Below are positions 13,687 through 26,925 of a DNA stretch of 64,000 bases, piece by piece (position 1 is the stretch's first letter; each line of letters opens with the position of its first letter). The notes below the pieces were generated by a model. That model did no database searches, was not told the DNA's origin, and saw only the letters and a program-made list of their open reading frames with translations. Source of the stretch: Bombus terrestris (taxonomy: Eukaryota; Arthropoda; Insecta; Hymenoptera; Apidae); assembly GCF_910591885.1 (NCBI RefSeq), contig NC_063276.1, positions 4,712,001 through 4,776,000 on the forward strand. The letters are read 5' to 3'. The position numbers and the translations under genes are program-made.

Positions 13687-16600
13687 ATTGTTAACTAGTG
13701 CAAGATTCATATTATATTTTTGACTTGGAATGTTTCTTTAGGATTTTGAACAGCTAAAAATTATTTAAAAAATCTTTTTCGATAGTCGTTGTTCCAAAAT
13801 ATTTTAATGGCACAATTTTACATAAATTTAAAAAAACAGCGAAAGTCTTGAAATAGCTTGGAAACGGCTACTTTTCGCGAGGACAGTTCGTTTCAAAAAC
13901 AACGTGTCGCGAATATTAAAAATTATAAAATAATTTGTCGATCATGTACCAAACCGATTACTCGGCTGTACGATTTAGAGTCGACAGACGGTCTGTTTAG
14001 AGGCGGCGTCCATTTGCGAATTCGCCTTAAACTCGACAGATGGTACTTCCTCGATTTGTGAAACCTGAAAGTAACGAATTTAGAAATAACTCGTTGCTAC
14101 AGTTCGAAAACAGCTGGAGAAAAGACAAGCTGAAATTAATTTAAGGAAACGCTATGAAACTGTCAACGTAGACAGTCAAATTAACGAGAATAAAAACCAG
14201 GTTGGACTATTCTCGGCTGAACCAAATTTTCGAACGTAGATATAAGAAGGAACTTAAATATATGATAAATATATTTTCAATTGTCTGCTAACTTCTTCGG
14301 ATGATGTTCATTTCTAGTCTTTAAATAAATATGGTATTGTAAAACACTTTTAAAATACTAATTATCTCCTGTGTGCTCTTGGAATGTTATAAAATATTTA
14401 CAAAATTATTTCTGTTTAGTTTAATAAATAGCAAATAACTAGGATACTACAAAATATTCCTATATGAATATTTATGTATTTGAAATATTATTGGAAATAT
14501 TTGCGATGTTACATTTTTTAAAAATCTCAATCACCACGACCAGTGATGATACTTCATTGCGATTTAAATTAAAATTCTCTAAATTTTGTTTTGCATTTTT
14601 CTGTGATTTTAATCAACTAAATTTGAGGACTACAGTTGGATTTAATAATTAGTTTATTTTAACGAATTAATTCACACACTATTCTTCATTAAACTAATTT
14701 TTAAAATAAGAAAATTGACAAGAGATGAGACAGTGAGACAAGAGATTTCTAAAATAGAAAAAGTTTTTCTCATTTATACTTTCAATTAAAAAATAGAAAG
14801 TTCGTTTAAATTGTAAAGGATTTGGTCTGAAGAAGTTAATGAGACACTTGGAAGCCAGATGGCGTTTTACTTACGAACTTTAACTAATTGTAAGTAGCGT
14901 TAGGTAGAGGGCGAACTTTGCCAGCTGAATGCTGATAGAATTAACCGTATTTTCTATCCACGTTAGAACGTAAGGGGCTCGAAAGAATAGCCTGTTGAGA
15001 CAACGACATCGTTTTAGACTCACGTTATCACGAGAATGGAACATTGATTCTCGGCGAGCTTTTTTATTTTTATTCTTCTGTGATGTAATCATGCACATTT
15101 TCGTACTTCTACGTGATTTAAGCGATTCGATAAAAGTCTTTTTCGTAATACATGGTTTAGGTATCAACATTTCCAAAAAAAAAAAAAAAAAATTGTAATT
15201 CTATGTTCGTTTTAACCTCTATTCGTTACGAGGATGGCAGTTCCTTTACGTATTTTTATTTAAGTTCTATAATATGTAGTTTGCTTTTGTGTATATATGT
15301 ATCCTCGAAAAATTCAACGCGGAATCGGGAAGAACGATCGTGCGATCTTTTAACGAAAATCATAGCACGTTAACCCTCCTGTGTTCTTTGGGCCATTTTC
15401 GACCGAACATTGTGTTTTTCTATCGTTAAGAAATGTTTGATTTTGAGAAAATTGAGATGATATCATTATTAATACGTGGAAGAATTCGATGATTGCGGTA
15501 GGATTAATACACAGAATATCTCAGAAGCATGATCATATAGCATAATAATATTAAATTTAATGAAATTGAAAGTACCCCTTATAATTATACCATTTTACCT
15601 AATGTAATCAGCTGATCGTAAGTTCTAACCTCGAATCGCAAGATCGTCTTTCCTAGCCCAAATAAAACGAAGCCACGAACAAATTGATGTGACCTGTATA
15701 TAAAAAGAAACTTATGTCTCGCGGATAGTGCGAAGCACGCGACCAATCGAACATAACCAAAGTCAGATTCGTGATTTCGTTGGACCTTACTGATATCCGG
15801 GGGACCACAAATGTGTATTTGAATTTAATCGATAACCGTCGAACCTCACGACCGGATACATTCGATGATCATATCATGTCCTGATCTCACGAATTCTCCT
15901 GAAACGACAGGATTCACAAACAAGCCCATGTTGGCGACTAGACATCCGTTTCCTGATGTTATCAACGTTTATCAGTAGGCTGCGGATTTTTATGCATTTA
16001 TGGGCAATGTGAACATACAAAAATACGCAGAATGCACGTAAAACATACAAAGATACATATAATATATAAAATATCTAAATAACCGTTAATAATAATACCC
16101 GTTGTTTAATAAAAGAAAAAGAAACAATTCTGTTGGAACTCTTAGCTTCCATTTTTTCAATGATATTCATAAAAATATGAATTTGTATAAATATTCGCAG
16201 TCTATTTATTAGCAAGTAACAGTAGCTGTAAGAGCAAAACGACGTCAATAGATCGTCTACCGATGGCTAATATTTCATTTATTCGTAAAATTTTGAAATA
16301 ATCTGTAGTGCAGTATATATTTTTATAAATAAATAGAAGAATGTGACGAAGAAAGTAAAACTACTTAAAATTTTTAAATATCTGTTTCGATGATATTGGT
16401 TGATATAGAGGATGTTTCATAACTGTGGGGCAAAATGGATGACGAATTGTTTGTATTTAAAGAGTTAAACTTTAGATCGCGCTGCATTCGCACTAAGAAG
16501 GTCTCAAAGGAAGACATGTGGTGCATCGGTAGGCCTTCTGCGTCTAATTGTTACGGGTACGTGTATCATAAAAAGACTAGAATCTTATATTTACGATATT

Positions 16601-17694
16601 TCTGATGGTATGTAATATTTTGAGCTGAAAAATTTCATCCAATCTTACTCTAAACATAATTTGCTTTCTATGTATCAAAGCTTACACTTTCTTCCATCTT
16701 GATTCTACCCTAAAAAATTTTTGAAATTTTACCTCGAAGCATGATATAATAATCTAAAAGCGAAACAAAAAAAGAAAAAAAACCACACAAAAAAAGATAA
16801 GAATTTTCATCATTATCTCCTCGAGCTTAGAGAATTTCGATTTAGATTACGATTGATAATATTTACAAATTTTCCACTGATCTCGAATAAAAATATTACG
16901 TATCCCCAGAAATATTTCTCGGACCGTCCCGTCGTCGATAAAAATCTCCTAAACGTTATTCAATGGCTCAGGTTTCGATGACATTTTTACCCACGGCGGT
17001 ACATTTTCGTGTATGATAATGGATGTATCTCACACGTTACGAATATTCTTACGAAATGCACAAGATATTTTGTACTTCTTATTAGATGCGCACTATGTTT
17101 CTTAATCTACTTGTAATAAAATAAACCAAATCATGTGTAAAGTAGGATTGGCCCTCAATTGACAGTCAATTTCACTCGACGAGTTAGATTCCCAAACAAA
17201 AGCAATGAAAATATCCAGTAATTCATTTAGAGACAACTAAATAGCTTATAATATAAAACAGATAAATCTCGAAATCTTTGAAAGTCTATTCTAAATAGAG
17301 TAAATCGTAAATTTTTCATTTGAGAACGAGAATATTTCAAACGATCGTCATAAATTGGCCAATTGAGGGATCGATTATCGACGATCGTGTTCGTGATCAA
17401 TGTCTAACGCGAAACAAAAGAAAAATCGATCGTTGAAGCCGCGAGAGGTCGTTAACTGACGCTGTGACCAAATCCAACATGGCGATTCAAGTGAAGTGAG
17501 AGTTGGCTGACGTTTTCGACTAGTGTATTGATTTTTTCGACAATCAATCTCACAGATGATTTTGGTTCGTTATTTTTAATAAACGAAAGAAAAAATAGTC
17601 GGTCGGTCGGAAGTGATTACGTTTAGTCGTCTACTGCCATAATATTGACCAGTGAAGACGAGCAAGGAGCGAAGTATGTATCTATGTAGTACTT
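13687..17694. other. Intergenic region between CaMKK and NAGLU
   Basis: Convergent 3' ends face each other here. A+T-rich, with a poly-A at 15176-15191. No gene recognised apart from the uncertain CpG-rich block at its right end. Confidence 0.6.
17395..17690. promoter_or_regulatory. CpG-rich promoter-like block of unknown gene
   Basis: The stretch is richer in CpG than its flanks, includes GGTCGGTCGGTCGG-like sequence and ends in GCGAA|GTATGT, a donor-like site on the + strand. It could be a non-coding first exon of a + strand transcript. No coding exon was recognised to either side. Confidence 0.2.
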
Positions 17695-18012
17695 TTATCG
17701 ATAATTCACGGGTCTAGCCGATGTACTTGGTAAAGTGGACAGGTATTTGTGAATCATGTGTAACTCCTTTTTATATAATTCGTAGGCGAATTTATGATTC
17801 TCCCCCTTTTTGCTCTCAGCTCGAATTTGTCGTTGTTGTTTCCAATTCTGTAATTTTATTCGACTGTTGTAGAATGTCCTTTTGTCAATAATAACAATCT
17901 TTATAAAGTTCATGCTCTGATATTTTAACCATTGTTTTAATGAATATGAAATGAACGATTCATTGATATTCACAATGAATATTTTATGTACAATTTTTGA
18001 AACATCCTGCAT
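17695..18012 (-). CDS. Hypothetical 105-residue protein or terminal exon downstream of NAGLU
   Basis: An ATG-initiated open frame lies 176 bases beyond the NAGLU stop on the same strand. The second half looks protein-like: a charged, probably helical segment (NWKQQRQIRAESKKGENH, then KFAYELYKKELHMIHKYL) and a Ser/Pro end (STLPSTSARPVNYR). An acceptor-like TTACAG precedes NWKQQ, so that half could be a terminal exon rather than an internal part of one frame. I do not recognise a family. It may instead be NAGLU 3' UTR read by chance. Confidence 0.3.
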   Translation of the reverse strand: MQDVSKIVHKIFIVNINESFISYSLKQWLKYQSMNFIKIVIIDKRTFYNSRIKLQNWKQQRQIRAESKKGENHKFAYELYKKELHMIHKYLSTLPSTSARPVNYR

Positions 18013-18187
18013 ACATATATAAATACATTTCTTTAACTATTAGTGGCATATGGTATTAAGTTTGTATGTTTTCTTTCCATTTTATCATTTACAACAATAT
18101 TATTTTTTACTAACAACTTTTAACAACTTTTACGATGAATGTGACCAGTAACAAGCCTAATCACTTTGAACGATAATAATTGAAATA

Positions 18188-21100
18188 TTACATTCTTCCT
18201 TTGTCTTTCATAATATTTAAATATTTCATGGATCTGAATAAATCATAAATGGACGGTTGATGCCATTTAGATAAAATTCGCATTGCTATGTCGATGCAAT
18301 CTCCTGTGAACAAAATGTTTCCAAGTTCAAAATTAAAGTACTGTAAATTTGAGATGGCCAAAAAGTCTGATTCCAAACTTCCGGTATCAAAAATTAGCGA
18401 TTTCAATATTTCAGAGCCAACAATTTCTACATTCAAAAGCACAATAAAAGGAAAGCTTGACCCTTAAATTTCTATGTTAAGAAATTCAGATTTTAAGATT
18501 TAATATTACAAAGCTCTAGCTGAAAAATTTCGATAAGAAGAAAAAATTCAAATATAAAAATTTCAGGATTACAAATTATCTTATACCTGTCGCATTTGTT
18601 GGATAAATTTTTCTGGAGAGCGTAAACGGTTTTTCAACTTCTTTGAAAATCCGTTCGTTGATCCTCGTGATATTCAAGCTCGTTCCTTTTGTTAGACTAG
18701 TAGTAAGCGCATCCAGGAAAATAGCCCAGCGAGGTTTAAAGTAATCCGAGACAATTCCTGACCACTGTTTGTTCGCGTAATCTCTAATCTCTCCTCGTGG
18801 TCCCCACAGAGTAATCTGATTCCTCGCATTGTACTCATACAATTTCGACTCGGCATCGTCAGTAGCCAGATTTTTCGCCATTTCTAGCCATGTTCCCAAT
18901 AAAAAGTCTTCACTGGATGCTAAGATGGCTTCGAGGTCATCGAACAGTTCCAATAGACGATCAGCTTGCAATCTACATGTATGATCAATCATAATTTTAG
19001 AATGAATCAAAGACATTTTCAGGCTAGAGATCTTTATGCAAATTTATACCTTTTTAAGTAAATTAGTTCTTTAACATTTTTTATGAATATTTTATAGATC
19101 CCCAAAGCTGTTTTACCTTAGATAGCTTACATGTGTATTTCTGCATATTATGCAAATTTTATTTTTACGCCTTTAAATAACGCATAAACGCATAAAAATC
19201 CTTAATCTAATAATTAATAATATTGAAATGATACGAAAATTATATGATAATATATCTCTTTGAAATTTGATGAATTATGGAATTGCTAGAATTTATCTAA
19301 TATCTATTGTAGGTAGGTGTCATGTACTATCTGTTGTAGGTAACAGAACTTTCAACCTATGATCTACCGTAGATAATACAACGTTTAATCTACTCGGTAA
19401 TCTCATATCCAGAACTTACTTGAATGTTGTCACATCCTTTTGATTAAACGATTCGACTAAAGCAGAGTAAATTTTATCCGCTTTTAGTTGAAGAGCTTGT
19501 CTAGTTATATCAACCAGGTCGTGTCGGTAGAGGGTGCTGTTTTGTCTTCCATGCCTCGCTTGGAGGAATATGTACCAAGTAGAATAGAACTTCTCCGGAT
19601 CATACCAAGTCTGTGCAATGTCCCATATTATACATATTTAATAAATAATTGAAAAGACTAGATCATTTTTATAATAGTTAACACAACGTTGGCTCTTAAT
19701 GGATTGATTGAACATTATATTAATTTTCTAACCGGTTCTGGTTATTAGATAAACTTTTATCGAAATTGTATACGTGAAATAATGATTGCCTCTATGTTAG
19801 CAGAACTTTGTTCTCTTTTAAATTACGATAGCTGCAGCTTTGGAACGGTATAGGGAAAAATCTGGTAGAACTTCAAAGAGAATAGTAATTAAGCTCACCA
19901 GTCGAGCGAGATTCAAACTCGGTCGCCTGGTAATCACGTATTTCCCTCTAATTTTCGAAATACCTCGGAAATTGTATACAGTACTACCCAAATTCTTCCA
20001 TGCTGCAACCGCGTACTCATTCCATGCTCCATATCTTCGACTAGCATAATCTTCGAACCTGAAACAGTGAATGTTACAATTTATGAATACGTAATTTTGT
20101 ATGCAATTATTTTTCTAATGGAAAAGTTAATAGATATTTGTCCACCAATTATCCAAGTTGACAGGTTCTTGACGATAAGCCATCTCGTTCATCAACTCGT
20201 AAATAACATAATTTTGATTTATGCCCTCTGGTGTCAGACCTGTCCCGATCATTGTACTTCCTTCCATGTTTCTTCCTTCGAAAACTCGCTAAAAAACAAT
20301 CGGTAATCACACAACAAAATTATCTCATTGTTAGTTAATCGTGATTGAATTTCTTAAATGAAAAATTCAAATTTAGATAATTAAAGAACTATTACAAATT
20401 AATTTTGGAAAGTTAAGACTGAAGGAATCTTCCACTCTTTTCAAATGTTAAATACCTTTTAATGTTGTTTTACTATATAATTTGAATCTTCTTTTTACAC
20501 GTGTTGAGGTTATGTAAGGTGGTAAAAGACAGCGCCATTTTGTGAACGAACACTCAGAACATGGCGCACGTGCACCAGTGATGAAATTTGAGAGTAGAAG
20601 ATTGTAGAGAGTACATTTTTATAGAAAACTTACGCGATTAATAATTTGAGCAGAACCAAACATTCCAAGAGTCCCACCAAAATTGTGCAACATGCACCAA
20701 ATAAATGGCTGGCCATAATAGGACTTTAGTTTACCGTATAGCGGGAATTGTTCTGATTGAAGGTCCAATACTATCAGTCTTCCCTAAATTAAAAACCGAG
20801 GATCACAAAGAAGATAAGTATTGTATGAGCTTTTAAAACATTCATTCAAATGTCTGTTTTAAGCATATTCACCAGTGGGACTGAGGTTAAGAAAGTCTTT
20901 ATTCTCGGCTCTGTCCAGAACAAAGCATCATGAACAAAGAGCCATCCTTGCATTAACCTTGAAAAATAATTTCACTTTTGTGTATCAGAAAATAGTTTCA
21001 AATTTCGTTATAATACTACTTTGTATTTTCTGCAAATTATCCCATAAAGAAGATTATTAATGTAATATATATCTACACATGCTACTGATTAAAAGTTTGG

Positions 21101-24100
21101 AATTATTATGTCTTCCAAAGATTTAAAACATTTTCAACTCAGATTCTTGACAATTTAACATCTGCAGAATTAATTTCCAATTAATAACTAGGAGAAATAA
21201 GATATCAGTGAAATGAAGCAACCTATTTCAAATTTTCCATCGAAGCTGTAAATTACCAATTATTATTATTAGATTAATAAATGATTACATTAATAAACTG
21301 TTAACAGATTATTAATATACGTTAATATACGTTAGTATATAATATTAATCTAATATATCGTGATACCATATTGCTTGTGGATCGACACTCAGCATAGTTT
21401 GAAAAATCGAATGTCCTACGTTCCTCAAAAATTTCAATTCGCTGGTGGGGGGTTCGTTTTCATTGAAAGTATCGCAATTATATATGTGATCGGTTCCAAA
21501 TTCCTTGATATACTGGAAACCACGAACACAGAGGTGGAAATATCCTTTGGGAGAATTTTAGATTTCACCTACCGTTCTCAAAAATTGATCTCCAATTTTA
21601 TGAAACAGGGGATCTGTAGGTTCCAAAAGATAAGGGCTGAAAATAGATTTATATCTTCATTCAGAAATAATGATGTATAGCATAAAAGTAAGAAATGATA
21701 ATCTTGACAATGTTTAAATGCTTATCATTTTCTCTAAATAATAACAATCCGTTATCTCTGAACGATAAAGCTGCAAGTAAGCAAGATTTAATCGATGATA
21801 CAGATTGAGTAATGTATCAATACATCTTATCATTGATTAATTAATATTATGTACATTTAGATCCAAAATATCACAAAGCAAATATTCATTGTTTCTTAAC
21901 TATTTCATTATCAAAATTTCGTTTGCTTAGAAGAAAGAAAAGATGACAGTTTATCGCAATTTTTTATTACGATCTGAAAAATTAAAAATCAAGTAAATGG
22001 TACCAATAATTGTAAAATTCAATAATACGATGATAGATATGTAACATAAGATTCAATAAATGTAGAGTTGAAGTGATGTCAGAGGGATAAGAAATTTTTT
22101 TTCTTACCAACAATATTTGTCCGAAAACGAATTCCATGTCGCACTTTTCGTCACGTTGGCTTCTGGAAATAGTCTGGGGAAAGCTCTAGGTACGTGCCCA
22201 GTAAAAGCAGGAAGAACAGGGATTATTCCTAATTCCCTCATCCTTTGAAGGATTTTGTGCTGCAGTTGGAGCGATCTTTCGTGCCAGCTTGAGGTTAGAG
22301 GACCACCAAAACCTCGAATGTTACCCATTCTCGACCTAATTAAAGGATTAGAATGAAAATTGCATGGAAGAACAACTAACCAGTCGTTTAAAAAATTGCG
22401 ATAGATCAGTTTCTCACATTTATTAGTTCTCTTTTGACTTGTAGGATTCCTAAATGAAGTAGCATGTTTTGGGTAATTAGGAGGCAATTTGAAACTAATT
22501 TCGAAGATTGGAGACTTTGAAATCTCTTTTTTACTACAATCTTTAAATCAATTTTTTAATACAAAAATTAAGTTTCAATAAGAAGAATTAGGAGGTAATT
22601 CTAAAACATTAAGATGTTAAGTCTTCCCCATTTTTCTGCTAATTTTAAATTTTAATAGATTTAGCACAGTTGATCACGGCCCATATTTTTTTTCACAGAA
22701 TCAAGTTTCAGACAAAAATAATGAACTAATTTCCAATTTTCCCATTTTTTTAAGTTTTAGACGATGGTTGAGTGGAGAACCAAGTTTCAAATAGCCAAAA
22801 AATGATTGAAAACTTAATAATTTCCATGATTGAAGAAATTGTATAGTAACCATGAAACTTTGGACCTATTGATTGTACTAAGACAAGGTAAACGGATAAA
22901 GTGTCTTCTCAACGATTCGTCAAATAGATAATCCTTCCAAAATACCAGAAAGTTATCGATAATTCTACAATGTTTTTTGTTCCGAGGAAATCAATAGTTA
23001 AATACAAACAGTTTCATAATTAGAGCAGATTTTCTAAGAGAGATAAAGAAACAGATAAAGAAATGTTTCATCGATATACTGCAGATGTTGATGGATTTAT
23101 AGAAAATCTCAAAATTCAGAAACTATAAAAATATGAAATATGCAAAATTATTCATTATAATAATAGCTATAGCTTCCATTAAAACTGAAATAATAAACTT
23201 TATGAATGAAATAGGCTGCCATTCAACTTTCATATCTTCAGGTATGTTCACAAAGATATAAATTTGCATAAATACCCGCTGTCTATCTATAAATGAGCAC
23301 CTGCAGAATTCATTATATATTATACTTCAGAAGTATACTTGGAATTATGTTACGAATGTCAGGATTCCACCACGATTATTGTAACGGAAAGCATTGTAAG
23401 GGTTACCAAGGCAAAAATGCTGGCCCGGCAAAGTGCTCATTAATCTCGTCTGAAGTGAAATTCAATTGGAGGTATACTCTCTGCCAGATTGCCTCTTGCC
23501 CGTTAAAAGCAAGAGCCAAATTGATTCCATTAAGGGCCATCCAGTCGATGTTTCTTTCCCACTGATCCCATTGCCACCATGCGAAAGTGTAACCCAGAGT
23601 GCATACGTTCTGATAGTACCTAAACCTGTGCAATTCATGGATTAAGTAGCATAGGAATGAAACAAATATTTATTAGAGAACTTAAAGACTAGACTAGACG
23701 AGAAGGACTAGATAAATCAATTTTTGTCAATTTTCGAATTTTCATATTACATTTAGCGTGACATAGTCGAAACAAGAGCAATCTGTTAGGATCCAAATTG
23801 AATATAATTTAATGAGTAATTTTAATTTTAATAGTGACATTCAGATGTTCTTAAAATGTGCATTACGTATAATACTTGATCTGTTCTAACTAAATCTAAT
23901 AATATGTAAATAATCCTACCAAGCCTAATTCAAGAATTAAATAGTGTCGAAGAGAAAGACAGATGAAGATTACACAGGAGCAAATGTATTTGACAAATGC
24001 ATTTTTGTCGATGTTCATGTATATATTTTGTCTGGAAACCAAATTGCAACATAATTTGGTAATATAGGTTTCATTGACGTTGCAGTGAATTCAGCAATTG

Positions 24101-25951
24101 CTGCTTCGTACAAAATATGACTTATCATATTCATCCCTTGCGGTTTACGAGTGGTTTCATCTTCTTTGCTTGAAACTTCGTACCTATCATTGGACGTGAC
24201 TTTTACTCGAACATCTGGTAAAGTCTGAGGAAGTTCAATCTGATTCCCCTCCCATGAAATGTGAACGTTGCAATAAGTCTTCAGGTAGTAATGCAAGCCC
24301 CAAGCTACAGCCACGCCGGAACTGCCAAAGATCTCCACTTGATCCAAGGAGTTTTTCTTGATCTGGCAATTAAGTTGAATTTGCGGTTGCGCAATAAGTA
24401 AACTACTGATTTTTATGTATGTATGGAAATTTTGAAGGCACAAAGGTACGAAAGAATTGCAATTCTTTGCTCTTTCGAATACTTATAGTAGAGCAAACTA
24501 TTCATAACTCTGGAATTACCATTATTATATTAATTCCATATTATATAGTCTGTATATCTGGATAATAGATATATATATATCTATGTATCTATACTAATAA
24601 GACCATACAGTGTCAAGTGCAAGGTCGAGGTCTTTATCAAACTTGACAGCGTAGGTTGGAAGCTTGCGGACACAAATATCTATTCATATCTAGTGCTGTG
24701 AATAATTATAAATCAAAATCAGTATTTCGCATTATATCTCCAATATTTCCAAGAAAACATTGCTCGTGCCTGGATACGTTACGTGAACTCGTCTTTGTAA
24801 AGACAAATTGAACGCTATAGGATATCAGGAGATCTTACATGGCGAATTATTGCCCTTCTGTAACTGAGATAGACGACAAAAAGGTAATTTTTCAATAAGA
24901 CCATGCCCCTACTCAAGAAGGCAGCCGCTACAAAAATGTGATTTCAAAATTTTGAAATAGGATTATTACCATAGCCATCGTTCAATCCTGATCTAAATCC
25001 GATCAAGTATGTAAATCCTGCGGAGGATTCTAGCAAAAAAGTTTACTATCAGGAGAAGCTACCTATAGAAAATATCGTTGAACGTAAAAAAAAAGAATAA
25101 AACCCGGGTAGGTGGATATTCAAAACGAAACTTTAACCGGTTAACTGCGTTTGACGAGTATACTCGTCGTCACTTGTGTTTACCTACGCACTGCACGATC
25201 TAATACCACGAGAGATTTCTAAAACCAAATTCCGCAGTTAATTGGTTAAAAAAATTATTGGATAGCGTACCTAACACTATGAATAACAAAAGCAATCAGA
25301 AATAAAGAAAAATGCGCTAAATATTGAACGAGAAGGTAATGAAATTCACAGAGAGTTTATGTTCTTTTCACAGCCGAGAACACAAGTTTAAAAGAAAAAG
25401 TTTAATTTCTTCCAGAGTTCGAAAAAAGAAAATTTTCGTTTGTTGTATCTTCAGTTTCGGTTTGTATCGTAACATGAAATTATACGAACGATCCTGTCAA
25501 CTATTGTTTCGATATTGTGAAAAATCTAGAAACAGAATTGAATTTACAATTATTCACGGCACTGTGCTTATCTGTATAGAATTATAACTTGATATACGAG
25601 TTACCAAGAAGGTATCTAGTCCAGTAGGACCAAGATCAGGATTCACCACCATTAGGAATTTTGCAGCACGTTCGCGTCCCAATAATCTTTCAGCGACACC
25701 TCTGGCAGCCTCAGCCTGCACTTCCGGTGAAGTCCGAGGCTTAATGTGACCCAAAGTGTTCTGAAACGCTGTTCAAATTTCCATTTTTTAATCTTTTTAT
25801 ATTATAATTATATTTAACATATTATATGACGATCATGGGAATAGGATAATGAAGAAAAATTCTGCTTACCGTCTGGCTTTGGATCGCGACAGAAAACTGT
25901 CAAAGATCCGGAAAGAAAAACGATGGACGCGAGTAACGAATGGATCAACAT
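18188..25951 (-). CDS. NAGLU: Alpha-N-acetylglucosaminidase (lysosomal, GH89), complete, 14 exons
   Basis: Exons on the minus strand: 25951-25870, 25768-25605, 24362-24184, 23625-23407, 22335-22108, 21636-21573, 21512-21367, 20957-20873, 20783-20634, 20288-20146, 20058-19899, 19610-19420, 18972-18587, 18303-18188. Phases agree throughout, giving 770 residues (human enzyme 743). The enzyme removes terminal alpha-N-acetylglucosamine from heparan sulfate in lysosomes. Seen: a hydrophobic signal peptide at residues 1-19 (MLIHSLLASIVFLSGSLTV), the N-terminal domain, the barrel hallmarks IDWMALNGINLALA and GQEAIWQRVYL, then GQPFIWCMLHNFGG. The two expected catalytic glutamates are E330 (FNENEPP) and E460 (TPEG); both keep the 14-residue offset from human E316 and E446. 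The all-helical C-terminal domain follows (TLWGP, DYANKQWSG). The exon 2 acceptor was chosen because only it keeps the frame; it has a poor pyrimidine tract. One intron is only 60 bp (21572-21513). A degraded transposase and a short TTAA element lie in intron 2. Confidence 0.95.
24839..25060 (+). pseudogene. Decayed Tc1-like transposase fragment
   Basis: One frame reads PSVTEIDDKKVIFQ, stop, DHAPTQ, which corresponds to the FQQDNAP block of Tc1-like DDE transposases. A frame shift later, PSFNPDLNPIKYV corresponds to the PSxSPDLNPIExxW block. Stops and shifts show it is dead. It sits in NAGLU intron 2, antisense to NAGLU. No clear terminal repeats were found around it. Confidence 0.75.
25137..25245. 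mobile_element. TTAA-flanked short inverted-repeat element, 109 bp
   Basis: Ends CCGGTTAACTGCG and (inverted) CCAATTAACTGCG match at 11 of 13 positions and are flanked by TTAA on both sides. Inside is a perfect 16-base palindrome GACGAGTATACTCGTC (25153-25168). It is located in NAGLU intron 2 about 80 bases after the Tc1 fragment. Its size and target site suggest a piggyBac-type MITE. Confidence 0.65.
25870..25951 (-). CDS. NAGLU: NAGLU first coding exon with signal peptide
   Basis: This 27-codon exon begins MLIHSLLASIVFLS, a short polar start followed by a hydrophobic stretch, then VFCRDPKPD, and ends in phase 1 at a GTAAGC donor. It is too short to stand out by itself. It is assigned because it supplies the secretory leader expected of a lysosomal hydrolase and joins the next exon in frame. 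Another ATG a few bases upstream is in a different frame. Confidence 0.85.
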
Positions 25952-26925
25952 GATGCATGAACGTGTCGTGTCTGGAAGACTGAAACTATTGAAAGAGATG
26001 GTACTTGTGAACGTATTACTATTTATAGTCTCCCTACTCTTCTACCATTTCTCTTTATCTAACATGTCCTCCGATTACCATTTATCTACTATGCAATTAC
26101 TCTCGCGACCATACACCATTCGTCTCGGAGTCTTCGTTCGTATCACTCGCGAAATAAGATTTCAGCTGATCTACAAACTGTTACAAGATATTTCTACTTG
26201 GAAGATATAAGCATGAAAAATTGTATACACATTTTAAAAACAAAGAAGAGCAACGAAGAAAGTAAATAAAAAAATGTTCATCTAGTTGTTTCAAAGGTGA
26301 TGGTGTTTTGTGAAATTTGTGAACGTTAACTGCTGTTCCTTTAAATCTTCAACTTTTTAGTATGTATTGTATTGTCTTTAATAGGAAATTAATTTACATC
26401 TCTGTATTAATTTCATATAATATTATATATCATTTCTTGCTAAAATAGTTAATTCTTCTTCAAGGTAAAATCACAAGTAAAATCATTTTCAAACTTAGCT
26501 TGGGTTTCATTAAAAAAGGAAAGTAATGGACATGGACTTTGTATAACAATCGAAACTTTATTTAGCATAACGATTTTTAAACATTATCTCTGAAGTGCCC
26601 TAAAATACATGAATTGAGAAACACCGATGCAAACCAGTGCCACTTATTTTAGGACACCTAACATACATATACAATATATAACAATTACATAGATTTGAAT
26701 TGACAAGAATCGATCGTACAAATGGCGCATTTGTATTGTCTTGAAGTCTTTCGAATCTTCTAGAAATTACTCGATTGAATCGTTCGCCTGAAAATACTAT
26801 ATTCCATAATTGTTCATCGAACATGAACGTACATATATATCGGTATCTTTTTTAACGCACGAACTTTATCTATCTTGAAATAGAAAGGCCATCGAAAGCG
26901 AATTAGTTTTCAATATATTTCTTAT
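25952..26925. other. Spacer between mARC 3' end and NAGLU start
   Basis: Tandem, same-strand spacing of under 1 kb. It should contain the mARC polyadenylation site (candidate at 26558) and the NAGLU promoter. No other feature seen. Confidence 0.6.
26558..26563 (-). terminator. Candidate mARC polyadenylation signal
   Basis: AATAAA on the minus strand, about 360 bases beyond the mARC stop and before the NAGLU start codon. Confidence 0.45.

Larger units (their letters stand above)
18304..25869 (-). other. NAGLU introns
   Basis: Thirteen introns from 60 bp to about 1.2 kb. The longest, 24363-25604, carries the transposase fragment and the 109 bp TTAA element. The next, 22336-23406, holds nothing recognisable. 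Confidence 0.8.

Noticed and set aside
20067..20306. 79-codon + strand open frame
   Set aside because: Antisense of a NAGLU exon and intron.
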